The notes under the pieces were generated by a model that saw only the letters and a program-made list of their open reading frames with translations, made no database searches and was not told the origin of the DNA. A stretch of DNA of 64,000 bases from JBPCNH01 sp051001455 (GTDB lineage Bacteria; Actinomycetota; CADDZG01; WHSQ01). Within the stretch, counting starts at the first letter, position 1, and each line of letters starts with the position of its first letter. The position numbers and the translations under genes are program-made. The stretch lies in contig JBPCNH010000004.1 of the NCBI GenBank assembly GCA_051001455.1, positions 189,830-253,829 on the forward strand, in the 5' to 3' direction. Below are positions 26,122 to 36,678 of this stretch, piece by piece.

Positions 26122-26496
26122 CTACTTAACTTTCTTCTTGCCCGCGACCGTCTTCTTCGGGCCCTTACGGGTGCGTGCGTTCGTGTGCGTTCGTTGCCCG
26201 TGGACGGGAAGTCCCCGGCGGTGTCGCAGGCCCTGGTAAGAGCCGATCTCAACCTTGCGTTTGATGTGTTGATTGACCTCGCGCCGCAGGTCACCTTCGA
26301 CGCGATACGTGGTCCCGATCCAATCGCGGATCCGGACGATCTCTTCATCGGTGAGGTCGCGCGTCTTGGTGTTCGGATTTACCCGCGCTTCGATGCAGGT
26401 CTCGCGAGCCTTGGTCGGCCCGATCCCGTAGATGTAGGTAAGAGCGATCTCGAGACGCTTGTCCCTCGGGATGTCTACTCCTGCGATACGTGCCAT
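26122..26496 (-). CDS. rpsM: 30S ribosomal protein S13
   Basis: Head protein that bridges to the large subunit and touches P-site t[33 protein letters not shown] and the C-terminal [20 protein letters not shown] are conserved. Length 124 aa. It lies between rpmJ and rpsK, the standard order. Confidence 0.98.
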   Translation of the reverse strand: MARIAGVDIPRDKRLEIALTYIYGIGPTKARETCIEARVNPNTKTRDLTDEEIVRIRDWIGTTYRVEGDLRREVNQHIKRKVEIGSYQGLRHRRGLPVHGQRTHTNARTRKGPKKTVAGKKKVK

Positions 26497-26515
26497 TGCT
26501 CTCCCTTGCCCTTAA

Positions 26516-26629
26516 CTAACCTTGACGCTGCTTATGCCGCGGGTTCGTGCAGATGACCATCACAGCGCCTCGGCGGCGGATAATCTTGCACTTGTCGCAG
26601 ATCTTCTTGACGCTCGGTCGTACCTTCAT
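26516..26629 (-). CDS. rpmJ: 50S ribosomal protein L36
   Basis: 37-aa protein beginning [15 protein letters not shown] and ending NPRHKQRQG. Cys11, Cys14, Cys27 and His32 make the zinc site, so this is the zinc-binding form. It is easily missed because of its size. It starts six bases after infA ends and stops 19 bases before rpsM; infA-rpmJ-rpsM is the standard order. Confidence 0.97.
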   Translation of the reverse strand: MKVRPSVKKICDKCKIIRRRGAVMVICTNPRHKQRQG

Positions 26630-26635
26630 GACTCC

Positions 26636-26890
26636 CTACTTGTAGCGGTAGACCACACGACCCCTGGTGAGGTCGTACGGCGACAATTCGACGAGAACCC
26701 TGTCCCCCGGAAGGATCCGGATGTAGTGCATCCGCATCTTTCCGGAGATATGAGCGAGGACCTGGTGACCGTTGTCGAGCTCGACCTTGAACATGGCGTT
26801 GGGTAGGGGCTCCAGCACGGTGCCTTCTACCTGGATGCCCTCTTCCTTAGCGGCGGAGGACTCCTTCGACTTGTTCTTTGGCTTTGCCAA
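26636..26890 (-). CDS. infA: translation initiation factor IF-1
   Basis: OB-fold protein that blocks the A site during initiation. [37 protein letters not shown] and the C-terminal [12 protein letters not shown] are conserved. Length 84 aa, about 11 residues longer than usual owing to a Lys/Ser/Glu-rich N-terminus before the canonical EEGIQVEG. It is the first gene after a 191-base gap with a terminator hairpin, so it probably opens a separate transcription unit. Confidence 0.97.
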   Translation of the reverse strand: MAKPKNKSKESSAAKEEGIQVEGTVLEPLPNAMFKVELDNGHQVLAHISGKMRMHYIRILPGDRVLVELSPYDLTRGRVVYRYK

Positions 26891-26982
26891 GCTCCTACTT
26901 CACCTCTCCAGATCCGACCCATAGAGCACGGCGCGAGATATAAACGACACCAAGCTCTGATTTCTGTTCCGGCCCACAGAAA

Positions 26983-27000
26983 GCGCCCCGTGAGGGGCGC
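26983..27000 (-). terminator. terminator-like hairpin between map and infA
   Basis: GCGCCCC-TCAC-GGGGCGC, a 7-bp GC stem, followed on the minus strand by TTTCTG. It lies 82 bases past map and about 92 before infA, and would separate the spc-type transcript (ending secY-adk-map) from infA and the alpha-type genes. Confidence 0.65.
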
Positions 27001-27081
27001 GCGCCAACAGAGCCGGAACGACCCGTAATCATAGCAGAAACCCGCCCTAACCTCGGCCCTCGGCCGCCTCTCACCGATCCC

Positions 27082-27831
27082 CTACTTTCTGGCCGTCAGG
27101 ACCAAAGGCCCGTCGGCGGTGATCGCGACCGTGTGCTCGAAATGGGCGGATCTGGAGCGATCTCGGGTCACGATCGTCCAATGGTCCTCGAGCGTCTCGG
27201 TGGCCGCCCCTCCCGCATTCACCATGGGCTCGATGGCCAGGGTCATGCCGGGGGCCAGCTTCGCTCCACGTCCGGGCGGCCCATAGTTCGGGACGGAAGG
27301 CTCCTCGTGGAGCGAGCGGCCGATCCCGTGGCCGGCGTACTCCTGCACGAGGGTGAATCCGGCAGGCAATACGACCTGCTCTACGGCATAGCCGATATCA
27401 CCGGTGCGGTTCCCGACCTCGCACTGCTCGACGGCCGCTTCGAGGGAGGCCTCCGTCACCTGCAGCAGACGCCGGGACTCATCGTCGACCTCGCCCACGG
27501 GAAACGTCCACGCCGAATCCGCGTGGAACCCCTCGTAGAAGACCCCCAGATCGATCGAGAGGATGTCCCCCTCGTCGAGAGGCTTGCTCGAGGGGATCCC
27601 ATGCACGATGGCCTCGTTCGGCGAAGAGCAGAGCGATGCGGGGAATCCCCTGTAGCCCTTGAAAGAAGCTTTGGCGCCGGCTTGCTTCAACAGGTCGGCG
27701 AACAGCTGATCGAGTTGGACCGGGGTCGCACCCGGGACGATCTTCGTCTCTATCTCGGACAGGCAGTCCGCGAGGATCCGCCCCGCCTTCTGCATACTGG
27801 CCAGCTCTTCGCTCGACTTGCGGTAGATCAT
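27082..27831 (-). CDS. map: methionine aminopeptidase, type I
   Basis: Removes the N-terminal Met from new proteins. Metal ligands can be traced in LSIDLGVFYEGFHADSAWTF (two Asp), GHGIGRSLHEEP (His), and the Glu residues in MTLAIEPMV and near the C-terminus. Length 249 aa. Ends the secY-adk-map group, starting 14 bases after adk. Confidence 0.97.
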   Translation of the reverse strand: MIYRKSSEELASMQKAGRILADCLSEIETKIVPGATPVQLDQLFADLLKQAGAKASFKGYRGFPASLCSSPNEAIVHGIPSSKPLDEGDILSIDLGVFYEGFHADSAWTFPVGEVDDESRRLLQVTEASLEAAVEQCEVGNRTGDIGYAVEQVVLPAGFTLVQEYAGHGIGRSLHEEPSVPNYGPPGRGAKLAPGMTLAIEPMVNAGGAATETLEDHWTIVTRDRSRSAHFEHTVAITADGPLVLTARK

Positions 27832-27845
27832 CGCCTGGAAGATAG

Positions 27846-28484
27846 CTAGAGCACCGAAACGATGCGGTCGAAGACCTCCTGCGTCGTTCCGACCCCCTCG
27901 ACCTCTCGAAGGATGCCACGCTCGGCGTAGTGGGCTTTCAAGGGCTCGGTCTGCTCGTGGTAGAGCTTCAGACGCTCCCGGATGGTTTCTTCCTCGCCGT
28001 CATCGGCTCGACCTACTACCTCGCCGCCGCACACGTCACAGGTCCAGTTCTTCTGGGGTGGGGCGTCAACGTGATAGTTCGTGCCACATTTCAAACAGAC
28101 CCGGCGGCCCAGGAGGCGTCGCAAGGAGATCTCCTCGGGAACCTCGATGACAAGGGCGGCATCCAACTCATTCCCGGCCGCCTTCACTGTGCGATCGAGG
28201 GCATCAGCCTGCTCGAGGTTGCGAGGGAACCCATCGAGCAACCAACCGTCATCGCAGTCCTCTGCCTCGAGGCGTTCGCGCACGACCGAGATCGTCAACT
28301 CGTCGGGGACGAGATGCCCATGGTCCACGTACTCCTTCACTTTGCGACCGAGAGACGTGTCGCCCTTGATCGCCCAGCGGAAGATCTCGCCTGTCGAGAT
28401 GGCCGGGATACCGTATTTCTCGGAGATGCCCTTGCTCTGGGTCCCCTTACCTGCCCCTTGGGGGCCGAAGATAACTATCCGCAT
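27846..28484 (-). CDS. adk: adenylate kinase
   Basis: Balances ATP, ADP and AMP. The P-loop is FGPQGAGKGTQ at residues 6-16, and the AMP-binding DGFPRNLEQA follows. The lid has a four-cysteine zinc site (CLKCGTNYH and CDVCGGEV), the long-lid form of Gram-positive and many other bacteria. Length 212 aa. Standard position between secY and map. Confidence 0.98.
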   Translation of the reverse strand: MRIVIFGPQGAGKGTQSKGISEKYGIPAISTGEIFRWAIKGDTSLGRKVKEYVDHGHLVPDELTISVVRERLEAEDCDDGWLLDGFPRNLEQADALDRTVKAAGNELDAALVIEVPEEISLRRLLGRRVCLKCGTNYHVDAPPQKNWTCDVCGGEVVGRADDGEEETIRERLKLYHEQTEPLKAHYAERGILREVEGVGTTQEVFDRIVSVL

Positions 28485-28503
28485 GTCGAGTCTCGGCCTT
28501 TCC

Positions 28504-29799
28504 TTACTTTAGGAAACCCTCGTAGTGACGCATCATCAGCTGGGACTCGATCTGTTTCATCGTTTCGAGCGACACGCCTACAGCGATCAAGATGGAGGTC
28601 CCACCGAAAGGCAACTGCTGGATATCCTGCGTTGCTAGAAAGATCGACGGCATCAGGGCGATGAAAGCGATGAACAGCGCGCCCGGCAGAACGATGCGCG
28701 TAAGGATCCGGTCTAGATGCTCCGCGGTTTGGCGACCCGGACGGATCCCCGGGATGAAGCCTCCATACTTCTTGATGTTGTCGGCCACATCAGTTGGGTT
28801 GAAGCTGATCGCCGTGTAGAAGTAAGCGAAGAAGATCACCATCAGTCCGAAGATAGCCATATAAACCGCACTTCGAGGGTTAATAAGGTTGTTCTCAATG
28901 AAGTTCTGGATCCCGCGATGCTGGATCGTGTTCTGTAGCAACGTCGGGATGTAAAGGACGCTCGAGGCGAAGATGATCGGGATGATCCCGGCCTGGTTGA
29001 CCTTGAGCGGGATGTAGGTCGAGCTACCGCCGTACATCCGCCGGCCAACCACTCGCTTGGCGTACTGAACCGGGATCCGCCGCTGCCCTTGCTCCATAAC
29101 CACGATGGCAACGATGACCGCTAAGGCGATCAGGCAGATCCAGATGAACGTCCCCCAGCCCTTCTGGGCGTAGATCGCAGCACCCTCACTCGGTAACGTC
29201 GAGATGATCGAAGCGAAGATCAACAGAGACATCCCGTTACCGATGCCTCGTTGTGTGATCAGCTCACCCAGCCACATGATGAGAGCGGTTCCCGCCGTAA
29301 GCGACAGCACGATGAGCCCTACTCGTCCCGGAGTGAAGTTCGGGATGAGGTCTACCGGTGCCCCGGTCGCATCGGTGATCTGCCCGCGATGGAAGAGGAA
29401 CGCGAGACCGGTCGACTGCAACAGAGCAAGGACGACCGTCAGGTACCTGGTCCACTGCGTGATCTTCTTGTAGCCGGCTTCGCCTTCTTTCGACCATGCC
29501 TCGAGCTTCGGGATAACCACCGTGAGGAGCTGCATGATGATCGACGAGGTGATGTAAGGCATGATCCCGAGGGCGAAGACCGCCATCTGGGTCAATGCTC
29601 CACCCGAGAACAAGTTGATGAACTGGAAGACGCCCTGCGTAGCCCCCGCCGCAAACGACTGCGCGGCTTGGACATCGATCCCCGGGGTAGGGATGTGGGC
29701 TCCGAACCTGTAGATCGCGATGATCAGGAACGTGAACCCGATCTTCCTACGAAGGTCGGGAACCTTGAACGCGTTGACGAAAACGCCGAGGAGATTCAC
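28504..29799 (-). CDS. secY: protein translocase subunit SecY
   Basis: Ten-helix channel of the Sec translocon in the cytoplasmic membrane. The N-terminal [20 protein letters not shown] (plug region), [20 protein letters not shown], the [14 protein letters not shown] helix and [20 protein letters not shown] loop are conserved. Length 431 aa. Overlaps rplO by four bases. Confidence 0.98.
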   Translation of the reverse strand: MNLLGVFVNAFKVPDLRRKIGFTFLIIAIYRFGAHIPTPGIDVQAAQSFAAGATQGVFQFINLFSGGALTQMAVFALGIMPYITSSIIMQLLTVVIPKLEAWSKEGEAGYKKITQWTRYLTVVLALLQSTGLAFLFHRGQITDATGAPVDLIPNFTPGRVGLIVLSLTAGTALIMWLGELITQRGIGNGMSLLIFASIISTLPSEGAAIYAQKGWGTFIWICLIALAVIVAIVVMEQGQRRIPVQYAKRVVGRRMYGGSSTYIPLKVNQAGIIPIIFASSVLYIPTLLQNTIQHRGIQNFIENNLINPRSAVYMAIFGLMVIFFAYFYTAISFNPTDVADNIKKYGGFIPGIRPGRQTAEHLDRILTRIVLPGALFIAFIALMPSIFLATQDIQQLPFGGTSILIAVGVSLETMKQIESQLMMRHYEGFLK

Positions 29800-30278
29800 T
29801 GAGCCTTCCCGTGGCCCTTGCGATGAGTGTCCTCATAGGAGATCTCGATGACCTGAACGCTCCCACCGGCGGCCTCGATCTTCGACTTAGCCGAGTCGCT
29901 GAATGCATGCGCTCTGACCGTCAAAGCCCGGTCTACGTCGCCGGATCCTAGGATCTTGATGAGCTTGTCGCGCTTGTGCACGACCCCGGTGGCCCGCAGT
30001 TCGTCGGGCCCGAAGTCGTCGCCCTCGAGGTCATTGAGGATCGTCAGATTGACGGCCCCGAAGTGCTTACGGCGCGGCGGCGTGAAGCCCTTCAGCTTGG
30101 GCACACGACGGATAAGAGGCATCTGCCCACCCTCGAAGAAGTGCGGCACTTCGCCCCTGGCCTTCGTACCCTTGGTACCCCGGCCTGCCGTCTTACCGTG
30201 GCCCGAAGCCTCGCCGCGGCCCACCCTCTTACGGCGCTTGCGGGATCCCTCGGCAGGTTTCAACTCATGCGGCTTCAT
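29796..30278 (-). CDS. rplO: 50S ribosomal protein L15
   Basis: Late-assembly 23S rRNA-binding protein. The Gly-rich N-terminus [20 protein letters not shown], the [15 protein letters not shown] motif and a C-terminal [13 protein letters not shown] are present. Length 160 aa, with a short extra His/Lys-rich tail. Overlaps rpmD and secY by four bases each. Confidence 0.97.
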   Translation of the reverse strand: MKPHELKPAEGSRKRRKRVGRGEASGHGKTAGRGTKGTKARGEVPHFFEGGQMPLIRRVPKLKGFTPPRRKHFGAVNLTILNDLEGDDFGPDELRATGVVHKRDKLIKILGSGDVDRALTVRAHAFSDSAKSKIEAAGGSVQVIEISYEDTHRKGHGKAQ

Positions 30279-30463
30279 TCGTCCAACTCCTCGATCTCGA
30301 TCAGGTGCTCGACTGCGCGGACCATCCCACGGATCTCGGGGCGGTCCTGCTGCACGACCGTGTGACCTAAACGCTTCAAGCCCAACGCTCTGATCGTGCC
30401 TCTCTGCTTGGCCCCGCGACTCGTAGCGGAACGCACCTGGGTGATCTTCAATTGCTTTGCCAT
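30275..30463 (-). CDS. rpmD: 50S ribosomal protein L30
   Basis: 62-aa protein; [20 protein letters not shown], the [20 protein letters not shown] block and [15 protein letters not shown] cover the whole L30 fold. It sits 18 bases after rpsE and overlaps rplO by four bases. Confidence 0.97.
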   Translation of the reverse strand: MAKQLKITQVRSATSRGAKQRGTIRALGLKRLGHTVVQQDRPEIRGMVRAVEHLIEIEELDE

Positions 30464-30481
30464 CTTTCCAGTCCCTCGCTC

Positions 30482-31051
30482 TTAGCTGGAGGTCGTTCCG
30501 GCGGGGGTGGCGCTGTTCAGCAACCAGGCCGGCGCGACCTCTTCGGGAGTCTTGCCACGCTTCTTGGCGATGTCTGCAGGGGTCTTCAGGCCCTTGAGAG
30601 CAGCGACCGTCGCGTGGATGATGTTGATCGGGTTGTCGGAACCGAGCGACTTGCTAAGGATGTCCCGGATCCCGGAGCACTCCACCACGGCGCGCACGGG
30701 CCCGCCGGCGATAACGCCGGTACCGGGGGAAGCCGGCTTCAGGAGGACGACACCTCCCGACTCCTCTCCGATGATCTCGTGAGTGATCGTCGCGCCCACC
30801 ATAGGCACACGGAAGAAACTGCGCTTGGCCTCCTCGATCCCTTTCTGGATCGCCGCAGGCACCTCCCGAGCCTTCCCGTAGCCGACGCCGACCTGTCCGT
30901 TCCCATCGCCGACGACGACGAGGGCGGTGAAGGAGAACCTGCGTCCACCTTTGACCACCTTGGAAACGCGGTTGATCGAAACGACGCGCTCTTCATACTG
31001 CGTGCGGTCGTCGTTGCGCCCTCCGCGTCCGCCTTGTCTTCCTCGTCCCAT
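30482..31051 (-). CDS. rpsE: 30S ribosomal protein S5
   Basis: Decoding-fidelity protein at the mRNA entry. [40 protein letters not shown] and the C-terminal domain [15 protein letters not shown] are conserved. Length 189 aa, with a short Arg/Gly-rich N-terminus. Standard place between rplR and rpmD. Confidence 0.98.
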   Translation of the reverse strand: MGRGRQGGRGGRNDDRTQYEERVVSINRVSKVVKGGRRFSFTALVVVGDGNGQVGVGYGKAREVPAAIQKGIEEAKRSFFRVPMVGATITHEIIGEESGGVVLLKPASPGTGVIAGGPVRAVVECSGIRDILSKSLGSDNPINIIHATVAALKGLKTPADIAKKRGKTPEEVAPAWLLNSATPAGTTSS

Positions 31052-31074
31052 CGTTAGCCTCCTACGCTTCCCTA

Positions 31075-31425
31075 CTAGAGCTTGAGGCCGCCCTCGCGAG
31101 CGCCCTCCGCAACCGCTTGAACGCGGCCGTGGTAGATGAATCCACCTCGATCGAATGTCACGGACTCGATCCCAGCATCCTTCGCTTTGGCGGCAACGGC
31201 TGCGCCGACCGCCTTCGCTTTGGACTTCGGATCGTCTCCATCCGCATCGGTCAAACTAGAAGCCGCCGCCAGGGTCTTGCCGGCAACGTCGTCGATGATC
31301 TGAGCATAGATGTGACGGTTGGATCGATAGACGGCGAGACGAGGACGCTCGGCCGTGCCCGTCACCTTCTTCCGCACGCGGCGATGACGGTTAAGTCGCC
31401 CTTTTACTTTCGTCGCGGTTGCCAT
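31075..31425 (-). CDS. rplR: 50S ribosomal protein L18
   Basis: 5S rRNA-binding protein. [34 protein letters not shown] and the C-terminal [20 protein letters not shown] are typical. Length 116 aa. Confidence 0.98.
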   Translation of the reverse strand: MATATKVKGRLNRHRRVRKKVTGTAERPRLAVYRSNRHIYAQIIDDVAGKTLAAASSLTDADGDDPKSKAKAVGAAVAAKAKDAGIESVTFDRGGFIYHGRVQAVAEGAREGGLKL

Positions 31426-31451
31426 CTTCTCGTCCTCTACTTTCCTAGTTC

Positions 31452-31997
31452 CTAAGCGCCGGCTTTGGCGGACTTGCCGCCCTTACGCCGGACGTACTCG
31501 TTCTCGTAACGGATGCCTTTGCCCTTGTAAGGCTCGGGCTTCTTGATCGCGCGGATCTCTGCCGCCGTCTGGCCCACCAGCTCCTTGTCAACGCCCCGGA
31601 CGGTGATCTTGGTGGGTGTCGGCACCTCGAAATCGATACCTTCGGGAGCCGCCATCTTCACGGTGTGTGAGAACCCGACCGACAACTCGATATCGCTGCC
31701 CTGCTTGGTCGCCCGGTACCCAACTCCTTGGATCTCGAGGCTCTTCTCGAACCCGTTGACGACCCCTTCGATCATGTTGGCGATCAGACTGCGGTACAGC
31801 CCATGCAAGGCTTTGATGTCGCGGGTTTCCGAACCACGCCCGACACGGATCGTTCCTTCGCTCTGCTCGAAGCTCAACTCGTCGGGGACCGAACGGTTCA
31901 ACTCGCCCTTCGGGCCCTTCACCGAGACGTTCCGGCCCTCGAACGTAACTTCTACACCCGAGGGAACGGGTATGGGTGCTAGTCCTATGCGTGACAT
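31452..31997 (-). CDS. rplF: 50S ribosomal protein L6
   Basis: Protein next to the sarcin-ricin loop and the factor-binding site. [38 protein letters not shown] and the C-terminal signature [19 protein letters not shown] are intact. Length 181 aa. Confidence 0.98.
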   Translation of the reverse strand: MSRIGLAPIPVPSGVEVTFEGRNVSVKGPKGELNRSVPDELSFEQSEGTIRVGRGSETRDIKALHGLYRSLIANMIEGVVNGFEKSLEIQGVGYRATKQGSDIELSVGFSHTVKMAAPEGIDFEVPTPTKITVRGVDKELVGQTAAEIRAIKKPEPYKGKGIRYENEYVRRKGGKSAKAGA

Positions 31998-32011
31998 CTG
32001 AGCTCCTTCAA

Positions 32012-32407
32012 CTACCAGACGTAGGCGAGCACTTCGCCGCCGACCTTGGCGCGTCGCGCCTGCTTGTCCGTCATCACGCCCTGGGACGTGGAAACGATGG
32101 CTACTCCCATGCCTCCGAGAACCCGGGGCAGCTCGCCGGCCCCGCGATAAACACGGCGCCCGGGCTTAGAGATACGCCGGATCCCGGCGATCGCCCTCTC
32201 GCGCTCAGAGCTGTATCGCAAGCGGATCTTGATCGTGGGGTGTGGTCCATCTTCGGTCACGACCTCGAAGCCTTCCACGTACCCCTCTTCCGCGAGGATA
32301 CGAGCGATGTTCTCTTTGATCTTCGACGCCGGGATCGACACGTCATCGTGCATCGCAGATGACGCATTGCGAACCCTCGTAAGCATGTCGGAGATCGGAT
32401 CAGTCAT
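32012..32407 (-). CDS. rpsH: 30S ribosomal protein S8
   Basis: Primary binder of 16S helix 21, and in other bacteria a translational repressor of spc-type operons. [20 protein letters not shown] and the C-terminal [19 protein letters not shown] motif are diagnostic. I chose ATG 32407; in-frame TTG and GTG codons 9-15 bases upstream are less likely. Length 131 aa. Eight bases after rpsN. Confidence 0.96.
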   Translation of the reverse strand: MTDPISDMLTRVRNASSAMHDDVSIPASKIKENIARILAEEGYVEGFEVVTEDGPHPTIKIRLRYSSERERAIAGIRRISKPGRRVYRGAGELPRVLGGMGVAIVSTSQGVMTDKQARRAKVGGEVLAYVW

Positions 32408-32415
32408 GGACACCG

Positions 32416-32601
32416 TCACCAACTCGCTTTCGTGATGCCTGGGATCTCACCGTTGTGGGCCATCTCGCGGAAGCAGAGACGGCATAGGCCAAAGCGGCGA
32501 TAAACGGCGCGCGGCCGTCCACAGCGCTGGCAGCGCGTGTACTCCCGCACCTTGAACTTCGGTTTTTTCTCCGCTTTGATACGCAGAGCTTTCTTAGCCA
32601 T
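32416..32601 (-). CDS. rpsN: 30S ribosomal protein S14 type Z
   Basis: 61-aa zinc-binding S14, with [20 protein letters not shown] supplying four cysteines, [16 protein letters not shown] at the N-terminus and the [12 protein letters not shown] ending. Actinomycetota and Bacillota commonly carry this short form in the spc cluster. Three bases after rplE. Confidence 0.98.
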   Translation of the reverse strand: MAKKALRIKAEKKPKFKVREYTRCQRCGRPRAVYRRFGLCRLCFREMAHNGEIPGITKASW

Positions 32602-32604
32602 GCC

Positions 32605-33180
32605 TTACGCCTCCGTCCGTACACGTTCCCGCAGAGGGAAACCGAGCGCTTTCAACAAAGCCCGGCCTTCCTCGTCGGTCTTCGCAGACGTGACTATCGT
32701 CACGTCCATCCCTCTTGTCTGGTCGATGTCGTCGTAGTCGATCTCGGGGAAAACGAGCTGCTCGTTGAGCCCGAAGCTGTAATTGCCGTTCCCGTCGAAG
32801 GACTTGGGGTTCAGCCCTCGAAAGTCGCGGATCCTCGGCAGGACAACGGAAGTGAGCCGATCGAGGAAGTCCCACATCCGGTCGCCCCGCATGGTGACGG
32901 CCGCCCCGATGGGCATACCCTCACGGATCTTGAAGGTCGCGAGCGATTTACGAGCCCGTTTGATCGCAGGCTTTTGACCGGTGATCGTAGTCAGATCCTT
33001 GACGGCGCCGTCCAATAACTTGGCATCCTTGGGTGCGTCCCCAACCCCCATATTCACCACGATCTTCACCGGTTTAGGGACGTCCATCACGTTCGCCAGG
33101 CCGAGCTCTTCTTGCAGCTTGGCGACGATCTCGCTCCGGTAACTCTCCTTCAACCTCGGTGTGTAACCGTTCGTTGCCAT
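32605..33180 (-). CDS. rplE: 50S ribosomal protein L5
   Basis: 5S rRNA-binding protein of the central protuberance. [36 protein letters not shown] and [20 protein letters not shown] are conserved. I chose the ATG at 33180 ([14 protein letters not shown]), which overlaps the rplX stop by one base, over an in-frame start nine codons upstream. Length 191 aa. Confidence 0.97.
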   Translation of the reverse strand: MATNGYTPRLKESYRSEIVAKLQEELGLANVMDVPKPVKIVVNMGVGDAPKDAKLLDGAVKDLTTITGQKPAIKRARKSLATFKIREGMPIGAAVTMRGDRMWDFLDRLTSVVLPRIRDFRGLNPKSFDGNGNYSFGLNEQLVFPEIDYDDIDQTRGMDVTIVTSAKTDEEGRALLKALGFPLRERVRTEA

Positions 33181-33506
33181 CACAGCTCCGTTCCACACTT
33201 CCGGCACACGCGCGTCTTGGCGCCGCTGGTCTCATCGATCCGATATCCCACCCTGGTCGGCCCGTCGGACGGGCAGATCAGGGCAACGTTCGAGATGTCC
33301 ACTGCCGCTTCCTTGTGGGCGATCCCGCCTTCTTGTGCGCCGCGGCGGTTGGTCCGAAGCTTCTCGTGACGAGTGACGGTGCCTACGCCTTCGACGATCA
33401 CCCGGCGCGTCTTCGGTTGAACCTCGATCACCCGGCCTTTGGCCCCTAGGTCCTTGCCGGCGATGACGGCGACCTGATCGCCCTTCTTGATGTGTACGCC
33501 TGGCAT
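33180..33506 (-). CDS. rplX: 50S ribosomal protein L24
   Basis: Assembly initiator with a KOW fold. [20 protein letters not shown] is the KOW signature, and a four-cysteine-like pair CRKCGTEL ends the chain. GTG 33509 and ATG 33506 are both possible starts; GAGG lies seven bases before the ATG, which I prefer. The ATG overlaps the rplN stop. 108 aa. Confidence 0.96.
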   Translation of the reverse strand: MPGVHIKKGDQVAVIAGKDLGAKGRVIEVQPKTRRVIVEGVGTVTRHEKLRTNRRGAQEGGIAHKEAAVDISNVALICPSDGPTRVGYRIDETSGAKTRVCRKCGTEL

Positions 33507-33874
33507 CACAACACCTCTGGTGCTAGGGAGATGATCTTCATGAACCGCTTGTCGCGCAGCTCGCGCGCCACCGGACCGAAGATCCGGGTGCCTCGTGGCT
33601 GCATGTTCGCATCGACGATCACGACAGCGTTGTCATCGAACTTGATGTACGAGCCATCCATACGGCGACGTTCCTTGGCGGTACGAACCACTACCGCCTT
33701 CACGACTTCGGATTTCTTCACCGCTCCTCCGGGGATCGCATCCTTTACAGCACAGACAACGAGATCACCGATCCCGGCATAACGACGGCGCGAGCCACCG
33801 AGGACCTTGATGACGAGTACCTCTCTGGCACCCGTGTTGTCTGCGACGCGACACCTGCTCTCTTGCTGGATCAT
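33506..33874 (-). CDS. rplN: 50S ribosomal protein L14
   Basis: Intersubunit-bridge protein. [20 protein letters not shown], the [12 protein letters not shown] segment and the C-terminal [20 protein letters not shown] are diagnostic. Length 122 aa, exactly typical. Overlaps rpsQ by four bases. Confidence 0.98.
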   Translation of the reverse strand: MIQQESRCRVADNTGAREVLVIKVLGGSRRRYAGIGDLVVCAVKDAIPGGAVKKSEVVKAVVVRTAKERRRMDGSYIKFDDNAVVIVDANMQPRGTRIFGPVARELRDKRFMKIISLAPEVL

Positions 33875-34152
33875 TTGGCTCTTTCCAAGATCTCGACGAC
33901 CCGCCAGCGCTTGGTCTTCGACAGAGGCCTCGTCTCCGTGATCCGAACGATGTCCCCCTTGCCGGCTTCGTTGTTCTCATCGTGCGCTTTCAGGTGCTTA
34001 TCGCGGCGGACGATCTTTCCGTAGGTGCGGTGAGCCGCAGCGTCGCGCACCTCAACGACGACCGTCTTGTCCATGACGTCCGAGATCACCCGACCCGTAC
34101 GGGTCTTACGCTTGCCGCGCTGAGCCTGCATGTCTTCTTCGGTTGCGCTCAT
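33871..34152 (-). CDS. rpsQ: 30S ribosomal protein S17
   Basis: OB-fold 16S-binding protein. [39 protein letters not shown] and the CDIV-like [20 protein letters not shown] segment are conserved. Length 93 aa with a short acidic N-terminal extension. Abuts rpmC with no gap. Confidence 0.98.
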   Translation of the reverse strand: MSATEEDMQAQRGKRKTRTGRVISDVMDKTVVVEVRDAAAHRTYGKIVRRDKHLKAHDENNEAGKGDIVRITETRPLSKTKRWRVVEILERAK

Positions 34153-34374
34153 CTACTTTGCCTGACCTTCGTCTTCGTTGATCTCCTGTTCGCGCAGGAG
34201 CGTCTTGATCCTGGCGATGTCTTTCCGCAATACATTCAGCCGCTTGTAATTGTCGAGCTGGCCGGTGGCGTTCTGGAAGCGCAGATTGAACAGCTCCTCT
34301 TTCGTCTCGGCCATCCGCTGCTCGAGGTCCCCGTGGCCCATGTCTCGCAACTCCTTCGTTCTGGACTTAGGCAT
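34153..34374 (-). CDS. rpmC: 50S ribosomal protein L29
   Basis: 73-aa two-helix protein at the exit tunnel, a docking site for chaperones. [40 protein letters not shown] and the DIARIKTLLREQE helix are typical. The ATG overlaps the rplP stop by one base; a longer frame upstream is a shadow of rplP. Confidence 0.96.
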   Translation of the reverse strand: MPKSRTKELRDMGHGDLEQRMAETKEELFNLRFQNATGQLDNYKRLNVLRKDIARIKTLLREQEINEDEGQAK

Positions 34375-34799
34375 TACTGCACCTCCAGCGGCTGGTCGCG
34401 CATCACGAAGCGGCACTTGATCGGCAGCTTGTGGGCGGCCAACCGGATCGCTTCGCGCGCCAGATCTTCTTGAACGCCCGCGATCTCGAACATGACGCGT
34501 CCCGGCTTTACGACCGCGACCCAACCCTCAGGATTCCCTTTACCGGATCCCTGCCTGGTCTCTGCCGGCTTCTTCGTGTACGGCTTGTCAGGGAAGATGT
34601 TGATCCAGACCTTCCCGCCTCGACGGATGTGACGAGTCATGGCGATACGAGCTGCTTCGATCTGCCGGTTGGAGATCCAGCCGGGTTCGACCGCCATAAG
34701 CCCGTAGTCGCCGAAGTTGACGCTCGTACCACCCTTGGCCTGACCACGCATTCGGCCACGCATCTGCTTACGGTGCTTGGTCTTCTTAGGCTGCAACAT
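34374..34799 (-). CDS. rplP: 50S ribosomal protein L16
   Basis: Protein beside the peptidyl-transferase region. [39 protein letters not shown] and [20 protein letters not shown] are diagnostic. Length 141 aa. Abuts rpsC. Confidence 0.98.
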   Translation of the reverse strand: MLQPKKTKHRKQMRGRMRGQAKGGTSVNFGDYGLMAVEPGWISNRQIEAARIAMTRHIRRGGKVWINIFPDKPYTKKPAETRQGSGKGNPEGWVAVVKPGRVMFEIAGVQEDLAREAIRLAAHKLPIKCRFVMRDQPLEVQ

Positions 34800-35777
34800 C
34801 TAAGACTCACCACCCTCGGACGGGTTGTCGTCTTTCGTCTGCTCGGCAGGAGTGACCTTGACGTTGGGAGGAGCGGCAGGCTTGGGGTCCGAAGACGATT
34901 TGCCCCCGGACGCATCTACGTTGGCCGCATTCGGTCCACCTGCGGTGACATCCTCTTCGGTGATCTTAGGAGCGGCGCGCTTCGCGCTCTTCCGGCTGAC
35001 CGACGCGGTCGTGCCACGCCGCTTGGGCTTGGCACCCTCAGCGGCACGGTCTTCGGCTCCGCGTCCTACGGTCTCCCCCGCGGCGAGCGCTGCTTCGCGG
35101 CGGAGACGAGCGGTGTCTCGAGCGCTCGCATATAGGTCCTGGAACGGCCCCTTGTATATCCACACTTTGACTCCGATGCGCCCAAAGGTCGTCCGCGCCT
35201 CCGAGAACCCGTAGTCGATATCGGCACGCAGTGTGTGCAGCGGCATCTGACCCTCGATGTACCACTCGGTGCGGCTCATCTCGGCGCCTCCAAGGCGACC
35301 GCCACATTGAACACGCACACCTTTGGCACCATGCCGCATCGCCGTACCCACTGCCTTCTTCATGGCGCGTCGGAAGGAAACACGACTGACCAATTGCTCC
35401 GCGACACCTTGAGCGATCAACTGGGCATCCAGCTCCGGCTGCTTGACCTCGACGATGTTGAGGCGGACGTCGGTCGGCTTGCCGTGGATGTTCGATTCCA
35501 TCTGCTCGAGCTTGCTCCGAAGGCGCTCGGCCTCGGAGCCGCGCCGGCCGATGACGATGCCGGGACGGGCGGTGTGGCAATCGATCCGAACACGTTCGCG
35601 CGTGCGCTCGATGTCTATGCGACTGATCCCCGCGTGGGGCAGCTCGCCCATCAGGTACTCGCGGATACGCAGATCGGCTACCAGATACTCCTTGTATTCC
35701 TTCTCACTGAACCAGCGCGATTTCCAATCGGTGTGGATCCCGAGGCGGAAACCGTACGGGTGGACCTTCTGACCCAT
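34800..35777 (-). CDS. rpsC: 30S ribosomal protein S3 with long C-terminal tail
   Basis: mRNA-entry protein with the KH domain. [40 protein letters not shown] and the C-terminal domain [20 protein letters not shown] are intact in the first ~215 residues. About 110 more residues follow, first basic ([19 protein letters not shown]), then Ser/Pro/Asp-rich and acidic. Actinobacterial S3 often has a tail; this one is long. Total 325 aa. Confidence 0.97.
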   Translation of the reverse strand: MGQKVHPYGFRLGIHTDWKSRWFSEKEYKEYLVADLRIREYLMGELPHAGISRIDIERTRERVRIDCHTARPGIVIGRRGSEAERLRSKLEQMESNIHGKPTDVRLNIVEVKQPELDAQLIAQGVAEQLVSRVSFRRAMKKAVGTAMRHGAKGVRVQCGGRLGGAEMSRTEWYIEGQMPLHTLRADIDYGFSEARTTFGRIGVKVWIYKGPFQDLYASARDTARLRREAALAAGETVGRGAEDRAAEGAKPKRRGTTASVSRKSAKRAAPKITEEDVTAGGPNAANVDASGGKSSSDPKPAAPPNVKVTPAEQTKDDNPSEGGES

Positions 35778-36395
35778 CTAGGCCTCCTCCCCTTCTTGCT
35801 TCTCAGGTGCTTTTGCCGTTTTGGATATCTTGGGCGGCGACGCCTCCGTAGCGGCAGAAGCAGCAGTCGGTGCGCCCTTCTTGGCGGACGGCTTTGCGCC
35901 GCTGTCCTTCTTCACGCGCGCAGCGGTTTGCTTCGCCGTCGTCTTGGCCGGGCTAGCCGACTCGTCTCCGGTCTTACGCCGGCCCCTAGCGGGCTTCTCG
36001 TCTTCCGCCGGCGGCTTCAGCAGTGCATCGAATTCTGCAGGACGGCCTACCACGATGGATATGTGACAGGTGCGCTTCCGGATACGCGTGGCACGTCCCT
36101 GAGCGCGCGGACGGAAACGCTTGAGGGTCGGACCTTCATCGACCCAGGCTCTTGCCACCACGAGCTCGTCCCCGGGCAGTCCGCGGTTGTGCTCGGCGTT
36201 AGCGATCGCAGACTCGAGGACCTTGCCGACCTCGTCGGTCGCCCCGCGCTCGTTGAATCGCAACACCCGCCGTGCATCGTCGACATGACGCCCACGGATG
36301 ATGTCCACCACCTGACGAGCCTTCGTAGGGGACATCCTTATGAACCTGGCGGTTGCGAGCGCCTCTTGGGCGTCGGCAGCGATCTTGTGAGCCAT
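35778..36395 (-). CDS. rplV: 50S ribosomal protein L22 with long C-terminal tail
   Basis: Tunnel-wall protein. The core (about residues 1-113) has [20 protein letters not shown], and the tunnel hairpin and [20 protein letters not shown] near its end. About 90 Ala/Lys/Pro-rich residues follow, predicted disordered and mostly basic. Total 205 aa against a usual 110-130. One-base overlap with rpsS. Confidence 0.97.
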   Translation of the reverse strand: MAHKIAADAQEALATARFIRMSPTKARQVVDIIRGRHVDDARRVLRFNERGATDEVGKVLESAIANAEHNRGLPGDELVVARAWVDEGPTLKRFRPRAQGRATRIRKRTCHISIVVGRPAEFDALLKPPAEDEKPARGRRKTGDESASPAKTTAKQTAARVKKDSGAKPSAKKGAPTAASAATEASPPKISKTAKAPEKQEGEEA

Positions 36396-36676
36396 TATCT
36401 AACCTTTGCCATCTTCTCGCTTCCGCCGTGTGAGCGGAAAGCGCGGGTAGGGGCGAACTCGCCCAGCTTGTGACCGACCATCGACTCGGTCACATATACC
36501 GGCACGTGTTTGCGGCCGTCATGAACTGCGATCGTGTGACCGACCATCTCCGGGATGACCGTCGAACGGCGGGACCACGTCTTGATGACGCGCTTCCCTC
36601 CGCCCTTGTTCATCTCGGAGACCTTGATGAGCAAATGGTCGTCGACGAACGGACCCTTCTTCAAGCTGCGGGGCAT
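36395..36676 (-). CDS. rpsS: 30S ribosomal protein S19
   Basis: Head protein, partner of S13. [38 protein letters not shown] and [18 protein letters not shown] are diagnostic. I chose the ATG at 36676, two bases after rplB; upstream frame is a shadow. 93 aa. Confidence 0.98.
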   Translation of the reverse strand: MPRSLKKGPFVDDHLLIKVSEMNKGGGKRVIKTWSRRSTVIPEMVGHTIAVHDGRKHVPVYVTESMVGHKLGEFAPTRAFRSHGGSEKMAKVR

Positions 36677-36678
36677 AT

